Program-made: the position numbers and the translations under genes
From: an uncultured Oscillospiraceae bacterium
GTDB lineage: Bacteria; Bacillota; Clostridia; Oscillospirales; Ruminococcaceae
Assembly: GCA_910589145.1 (NCBI GenBank)
Contig: CAJUSD010000011.1
Span: forward strand, 1 to 64,000
DNA length: 64,000 nucleotides
Direction: 5' to 3'
In this document: positions 60,306-64,000 of the stretch, one piece after another
Layout of the letters: each line of letters begins with the position of its first letter
Numbering within the stretch: position 1 is the stretch's first letter
The notes under the pieces: model-generated
Seen by the model: the letters and a program-made list of their open reading frames with translations, nothing else
Database searches by the model: none
Told to the model about the DNA's origin: nothing

Positions 60306-60878
60306 TTAATCCGCCTGACTGCTGCCCATAAAGCTGCTGTATGCAAGATATTCGCTGGCGAATTCAATTATGTGGCCCTCCTCGGTTTCAAGGGAAAGAG
60401 GTATTTGAGTGAATCCGTCCCGTTTAGCCTGTTCCCAAGGAATGGCCCTGCCATCCCGCAGGAGGACATAACCCATTGCATTAAAATGAAATTTGGAACG
60501 TTCCTGCTCATAGGGAACATCATACTCCAAGTTAATATGTACCCGCCCTACAGGAGCTCCGTACCGGGTCAATGGACGGTATTGCTTTTGGGGCTCGGAA
60601 AATACATCGCGGAAAAGTGCGCTGTAACCATAGCCCGCCCGGTCAAACAAAAGAAGATTTTCCCCCGTTTCTGCGTCTCTTGCAACAATCTTTAGGGGGG
60701 AAAAGTCGAAACCACTAATGTAGGGGAACTGGTTCTGGCTTTCTGCTGCAGGGAACAGCGCTCCATAATACCATATTTCAAACCTTTCCCCTCCTGTGCT
60801 GGAGTATAGAGTTGCATCATTTGTTCCAACATTGTTCTTAATGTGTCCTTCCAGGTAAGTTGGAGTTGATTTTAACAT
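60306..60878 (-). CDS. Unrecognised cytoplasmic protein
   Basis: I start at ATG 60878 behind AAGGGGAA (190 residues, MLKSTPTYLEGHIKNN); the frame to 60944 overlaps the promoter. The protein is rich in aromatic residues and strands, with repeated acidic turns and no signal or membrane helix. I cannot name the family. It converges with the sialidase-like gene, 16 bp apart. Confidence 0.7.
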   Translation of the reverse strand: MLKSTPTYLEGHIKNNVGTNDATLYSSTGGERFEIWYYGALFPAAESQNQFPYISGFDFSPLKIVARDAETGENLLLFDRAGYGYSALFRDVFSEPQKQYRPLTRYGAPVGRVHINLEYDVPYEQERSKFHFNAMGYVLLRDGRAIPWEQAKRDGFTQIPLSLETEEGHIIEFASEYLAYSSFMGSSQAD

Positions 60879-60915
60879 ATTTATTCCCCTTTTATAAGGT
60901 TTTTTGTCTAATTTT

Positions 60916-60944
60916 ATTGTACCATTTGTTAGTGGAAAATACAA
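60916..60944 (-). promoter_or_regulatory. Promoter of the unrecognised gene at 60306-60878
   Basis: Minus strand TTGTAT (60944-60939), 17 bp, TACAAT (60921-60916). Confidence 0.7.
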
Positions 60945-61105
60945 TGGGAAAAATTTTATGCGTTTGAAGGAAAGGTGGAATTTAGCCCTGTAAATCTGGC
61001 TTGTATGTCCACCTTAACGGGGGAACATCTGTGAGTAAGAACTTGCTAACTCAAAAAGTCCTTATAACTCCTATTCAATATTTTATAAAGTCTAGGGTGA
61101 TTTCT

Positions 61106-61275
61106 TCCACAAAGGAATTTTGCTTCCGCAAACGGATTTCATTATTTTTACATTTATAGATAGATGTTTTTTAGTGGGCAGGGGTATTTCGCGCTTGGTA
61201 AGTTCAGTGCGGCAGGGCTATGTGTAGCCCTGCCGCACACTTTCCAGACCCCAACCCCTTTTTTATCCGCCTGCG
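61106..61275 (-). repeat. Modular intergenic repeat, copy E (first hairpin replaced)
   Basis: Read on the minus strand, the copy ends with AAGCGCGAAATACCCCTGC, a spacer, and CCG with TTTGC-GGAA-GCAAA, AATTCC, i.e. a different GNRA-type loop. In place of the first hairpin stands a perfect 14-bp stem GTGCGGCAGGGCTA/TAGCCCTGCCGCAC (61207-61238). A TGAACTT remnant of the GTTCAGC module remains. Confidence 0.75.
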
Positions 61276-61322
61276 GTTATGTTTGCCCTGGGCTTAGGCC
61301 CGCAAACTGTCCTTTTACAGAA

Positions 61323-61358
61323 AATAGGGACTGTTTCATTTTTGAAACAGTCCCTATT
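61323..61358 (-). terminator. Terminator of the HPr-like gene
   Basis: AATAGGGACTGTTTCA (61323-61338) pairs perfectly with TGAAACAGTCCCTATT (61343-61358). On the minus strand the stem runs into TTTTCTG. Confidence 0.85.
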
Positions 61359-61394
61359 GTACGTCTTCAATGGGTTCTATATTTTGAGTAGACA

Positions 61395-61625
61395 TTACTT
61401 TTCAGTAATGAAGCCTTTAATTTCCGCGAGGAAATCGGCACAGTTTTCATCATGGACTTCCATAGTGATTGGTTTGGAAAGATCCAAGCTGAAGATACCC
61501 ATGATGGATTTTGCGTCAACAGCGTAGCGGCCGGAAATGAGATCTACGTCAAAGCTGTACTTAGAAACAGTATTGACAAAGAGCTTAACGTCGTTAATGG
61601 TATTGAGTACGATAACTTTTTTCAT
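61395..61625 (-). CDS. HPr-like protein lacking the phospho-histidine
   Basis: The 76-residue protein has HPr length and the conserved core AKSIMGIFSLDLSKPITMEV, with Ser40 at the position of the regulatory Ser46. But the N-terminal active-site motif (GLHARPA in HPr) is replaced by TINDVKLFVN, and there is no histidine before residue 58. It therefore cannot take phosphate from Enzyme I in the normal way. It may act as a regulator or be an HPr-fold protein of other use. The start is ATG 61625 behind AGGAGG. Confidence 0.85.
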   Translation of the reverse strand: MKKVIVLNTINDVKLFVNTVSKYSFDVDLISGRYAVDAKSIMGIFSLDLSKPITMEVHDENCADFLAEIKGFITEK

Positions 61626-61731
61626 TTGAAAAACCTCCTGTCAAATTAACTGAAAACATTTTTGTTTCAGTTTTGTGATATGTCATTAGAACCCATCTGC
61701 CAAGATATGGCTTTTCACATCTTGCAATATT

Positions 61732-61760
61732 ACTATACCAATCATTTTCCAAGAAGTCAA
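61732..61760 (-). promoter_or_regulatory. Promoter of the HPr-like gene
   Basis: Minus strand TTGACT (61760-61755), 17 bp, TATAGT (61737-61732). The leader of about 100 nt has an AACTGAAAC/GTTTTCAGTT hairpin just before the ribosome binding site. Confidence 0.75.
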
Positions 61761-61913
61761 TGAAAAGATAATCAGTTTTTTGAAATTCAGAGTTTTATAC
61801 AGAAACAAATGTCCTTTCAAACGTTTTTTATGTCAATAAATAGATTTATTTTTTGTGCAAAATAAATAATTTTCTTAGATATAACCAAATGTCCGCAAAT
61901 TTAACGATAACAA

Positions 61914-62363
61914 CTAAAACAAAGAATCTTCTATACCAATGTAATGTATTTCCTTAGCAGGGACACCAACAACGACAGAATAAGGCTGAACATTATGGAT
62001 AACGACTGCTCCAGCGCCTACAGCAGCATGATCTCCGATTGTAACATCCCCTAAAATTTTTGCTCCTGTTCCAATTAAAACATAATCACCGATCCTAGGT
62101 ACTTTAGATTCTCCATTCCTGCCGCCAATTACTACATGGCTTTGTATCTTACAGCCCTTTCCTATAATACAATTTTCATGAAGAATGACTCCAAGTCCGC
62201 CATGGGGAAAAGAACATCCTTCTCCGATTTTACAGCTCGGAGGGATTACACAGCAGAAAACAATACGGATAACTGCTTTACATATAGCAGGAAGAAATGG
62301 AATATGTTTTTGATAACATATATACATAAAACGATAGAGCCCCATCCACTTAGCTTCTTTCAT
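61914..62363 (-). CDS. Left-handed beta-helix acetyltransferase (CysE/serine acetyltransferase-like)
   Basis: The 149-residue protein consists of an N-terminal helical part (about 1-40) and hexapeptide repeats (IGEGCSFPHGGLGVIL, IGKGCKIQSHVVIGG, IGDYVLIGTGAKILG, IGDHAAVGAGAVV) ending VVGVPAKEI. The active-site histidine of this group is in SHVVIGGRN or PHGGLG. It is too short for full CysE; next to a glycosyltransferase, a polysaccharide O-acetyltransferase is more likely. Confidence 0.85.
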   Translation of the reverse strand: MKEAKWMGLYRFMYICYQKHIPFLPAICKAVIRIVFCCVIPPSCKIGEGCSFPHGGLGVILHENCIIGKGCKIQSHVVIGGRNGESKVPRIGDYVLIGTGAKILGDVTIGDHAAVGAGAVVIHNVQPYSVVVGVPAKEIHYIGIEDSLF

Positions 62364-62393
62364 TAAAATGCCACCCTATGCTTTCTGTTAAAA

Positions 62394-63185
62394 TTAATTT
62401 TCTTCCCCTAAGTTTTTTGGAAAATAAATCCGTTTCCATACCGCCAGGGCTGCATATCGTATAAAGCAACGGCAGGCAAAGGGAAACGGCAACTGTTCTA
62501 CAGAATAATAAAGGTTCCATGTTCCAAAAACAGAACCCCATTTATTGCTGGACAATGAATCTTTAGAACGACGATAAAAGGCCAATGGTTCCATAATACC
62601 ATAACAAGGAAAACCGCCTTTCAAAATCTGCATCCATGTGGCTGCATCTTGTCTGCGGCGCATGTTTGGCATTTCCAATAATTTAACGGGAACCATCTCG
62701 CGATCTACCATAACCCCTACTGTTTGTATCAAATTATGGAGAAGATAACCTTTATAATCCAAATAGGGCATCATATATACAATTTTATTTAACCGTTTTC
62801 CTGCATCCGAAATAATTTGATAAGAGGTACAACTAAATGCACAATCCCTTTCCTGCATAAAATGTATTTGCTTTTCCAATTTGTCCGAAGCCCATAAATC
62901 GTCTGCATCCAGATAAGCAACATATTTTCCAGAGGCTTGGGAAAGAGCGGCGTTTCTGGCTCTAGCAGCCCCGCCATTTTCTGAAAGGGCAATAAGATGA
63001 ATCCGGTTGTCCTGCTTTGCTGCTTGAGTTATAATCAAGCGTGTCTTATCCGTTGAACCGTCATCGGCTATGAGCATCTCCCAATTCGAATAGGTTTGGT
63101 GCTGAACTGTCTTTATGGTTTCCCCTATATAACGTTGGGATTGGTAGGTAGGAGTTATAACCGAAACAAGGGGTGTTGATAGCAA
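62394..63185 (-). CDS. Family 2 glycosyltransferase
   Basis: I start at TTG 63185, placed just after GGGAGG (263 residues); GTG 63200 overlaps the Shine-Dalgarno. A GT-A domain shows SVITPTYQSQRYIGETI, ADDGSTDKT at 40-48 and AYLDADDLW at 90-98 with the DxD motif. GT2 enzymes add sugars to cell-surface polysaccharides on the cytoplasmic side. The acetyltransferase gene follows after 30 bp, suggesting a two-gene glycan modification unit. Confidence 0.9.
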   Translation of the reverse strand: MLSTPLVSVITPTYQSQRYIGETIKTVQHQTYSNWEMLIADDGSTDKTRLIITQAAKQDNRIHLIALSENGGAARARNAALSQASGKYVAYLDADDLWASDKLEKQIHFMQERDCAFSCTSYQIISDAGKRLNKIVYMMPYLDYKGYLLHNLIQTVGVMVDREMVPVKLLEMPNMRRRQDAATWMQILKGGFPCYGIMEPLAFYRRSKDSLSSNKWGSVFGTWNLYYSVEQLPFPFACRCFIRYAALAVWKRIYFPKNLGEEN

Positions 63186-63240
63186 GTATATTCCTCCCAC
63201 GTTTTGAATATGTAGAAAAATGTCGAATTATATGAGATAT

Positions 63241-63269
63241 ATTATAGCATAATAAGTCATAGATTTCAA
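63241..63269 (-). promoter_or_regulatory. Promoter of the glycosyltransferase-acetyltransferase pair
   Basis: Minus strand TTGAAA (63269-63264), 17 bp, TATAAT (63246-63241). Confidence 0.8.
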
Positions 63270-63406
63270 TTACTACCAAATAAATTAGTTTAACTTTGTA
63301 GAAGCATTAAAAAATATGTAATATAAATTGGTAAAATATGCTAAATATTACAGAAAAGTTTGATTGCGAGTAAAATCTTATACAGATGCAGCCAAAACGG
63401 ATTGAC

Positions 63407-63532
63407 AGGTCCCTGGCTGCCAGTTCAGTTTTTTTGAACTTGCCAAATGTGAAGTACCCTTGTTGAAAAGTATAAAAACGCATTTCTAAAAGGAAGAAGT
63501 CTATTTGTGAAAGCAAAATTCTTTCGAGGGGG
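63407..63532 (+). repeat. Modular intergenic repeat, copy F (5' truncated)
   Basis: It begins inside the right arm of the first hairpin (TCCCTGG) and continues with an AGTTCAG-TTTTTT-TGAACT hairpin, GTGAAGTACCC, CGCATTTCTAAAAGG, and TTTGT-GAAA-GCAAA, where a G-U pair replaces G-C. An imperfect GGACTG...CAGTCC hairpin follows at 63536-63580. It lies between divergent genes. Confidence 0.75.
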
Positions 63533-63627
63533 AAATGGACTGCCCCAGATTGTGCTGTCCGCACAAACTTGGGCCAGTCCAAATAAAGCGGCGGCCTTTT
63601 CTTATTGCTTCTGGCATAGATACAACA

Positions 63628-63656
63628 TTGTAAGAAATTTTTTATTATGGTATACT
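63628..63656 (+). promoter_or_regulatory. Promoter of the fumarase alpha gene
   Basis: TTGTAA (63628-63633), 17 bp, TATACT (63651-63656), about 50 bp before the gene. Confidence 0.65.
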
Positions 63657-63704
63657 GGAGGAAAGAACCATTATTTTGACTGATAAGGAGTTGTATTGTT
63701 TGCT

Positions 63705-64000
63705 ATGAGAATAATAAATACGCAGGAAGTAATTCCAATCATACGTAAATTATGTATTCAGGCGTGTCAGCATCTAAGCACAAATGTTATAAACGCGCTT
63801 AAAGATGCACGTACACAGGAAGAATCACCTCTTTGCCAGGAAATACTTGACATACTGATTGAAAATGCAGAATATGCCGATAAAAACAATCTTGCCTGTT
63901 GCCAAGATACAGGTATGACGCTTATTTTTATGGAAATAGGACAGGAAGTGTGCTGGGAAGGGCTGCCGTTAACAGAAGCTGTTGACGAAGGAGTACGGCA
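63705..64000 (+). CDS. Class I fumarate hydratase (or tartrate dehydratase) alpha subunit, 5' part
   Basis: The gene runs off the window end; 98 residues are visible from ATG 63705. TTG 63696 (three codons earlier) is better spaced to AAGGAG and is an alternative start. The segment NLACCQDTGMTLIFMEIGQ contains the conserved CQDTG cysteine ligand of the 4Fe-4S cluster. Class I fumarases are oxygen-sensitive, two-subunit enzymes in many anaerobes that interconvert fumarate and malate. The beta subunit should follow beyond the window. Tartrate dehydratase cannot be excluded from this part. Confidence 0.85.
   Translation, partial: MRIINTQEVIPIIRKLCIQACQHLSTNVINALKDARTQEESPLCQEILDILIENAEYADKNNLACCQDTGMTLIFMEIGQEVCWEGLPLTEAVDEGVR

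Noticed and set aside
1..64000. CRISPR arrays, tRNA or rRNA genes, insertion sequences, prophage
   Set aside because: No regularly spaced direct repeats, cloverleaf-like sequences, rRNA sequence, transposase or phage structural genes were seen. The dispersed repeats are isolated copies, not arrays.

Overview
The window looks like chromosome from an anaerobic, low-to-mid GC Firmicute of class Clostridia, probably a gut Oscillospirales-type organism. The case rests on strong AGGAGG ribosome binding sites with many GTG/TTG starts, an oxygen-sensitive class III ribonucleotide reductase (nrdDG), an archaeal-type prolyl-tRNA synthetase, a clostridial fab/acc cluster, and a KOW protein between map and infA. 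No rRNA, tRNA, CRISPR array, insertion sequence or phage gene was found. The class call is firmer than the family call.

Layout. 0.4-1.6 kb: an orphan sugar-ABC ATPase. 2.1-8.1 kb: a PucR/CdaR-type regulator, then ftsE-ftsX, a secreted M23 hydrolase and an S41 protease, i.e. an FtsEX cell-wall remodelling group. 8.1-12.1 kb: greA, lysS and two unknown membrane proteins. 12.2-23.0 kb: fabD-aroE-aroK on the minus strand, divergent from fabH-fabG-fabF-accB-fabZ-accC-accDA-acpP. AccD and AccA are fused and no enoyl-ACP reductase is present. 23.4-28.5 kb (minus): proS, a short-chain dehydrogenase, a small DUF3139-like protein and a BlaR1/BlaI-like pair. 28.8-45.2 kb: the complete S10-spc-alpha ribosomal protein superoperon, including rpmD and rpmJ, behind one strong promoter and a long structured leader.

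45.6-64 kb: an OppA-like lipoprotein; nrdD-nrdG behind tandem NrdR boxes; a ChrB-N-like protein; rlmH and walJ; murA and endonuclease V; a CheX-CheY-DUF342 operon; a sialidase-like protein; an HPr-like protein lacking the phospho-histidine; a glycosyltransferase/acetyltransferase pair; and the 5' end of a class I fumarase alpha gene.

The most unusual signal is a modular dispersed repeat of about 130-240 bp. It has six fairly complete copies plus fragments, in both orientations, always between genes and twice inside operons. Its parts are a 12-13 bp hairpin whose two arms change together between copies, a second variable hairpin, a conserved GCGCGAAATACCCC-like segment, and a small hairpin usually closed by a GNRA-type tetraloop. 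I know of no named family that fits, though I cannot search databases here. Reading starts by Shine-Dalgarno spacing moved several genes to starts inside the longest open frame; these are flagged in the entries.
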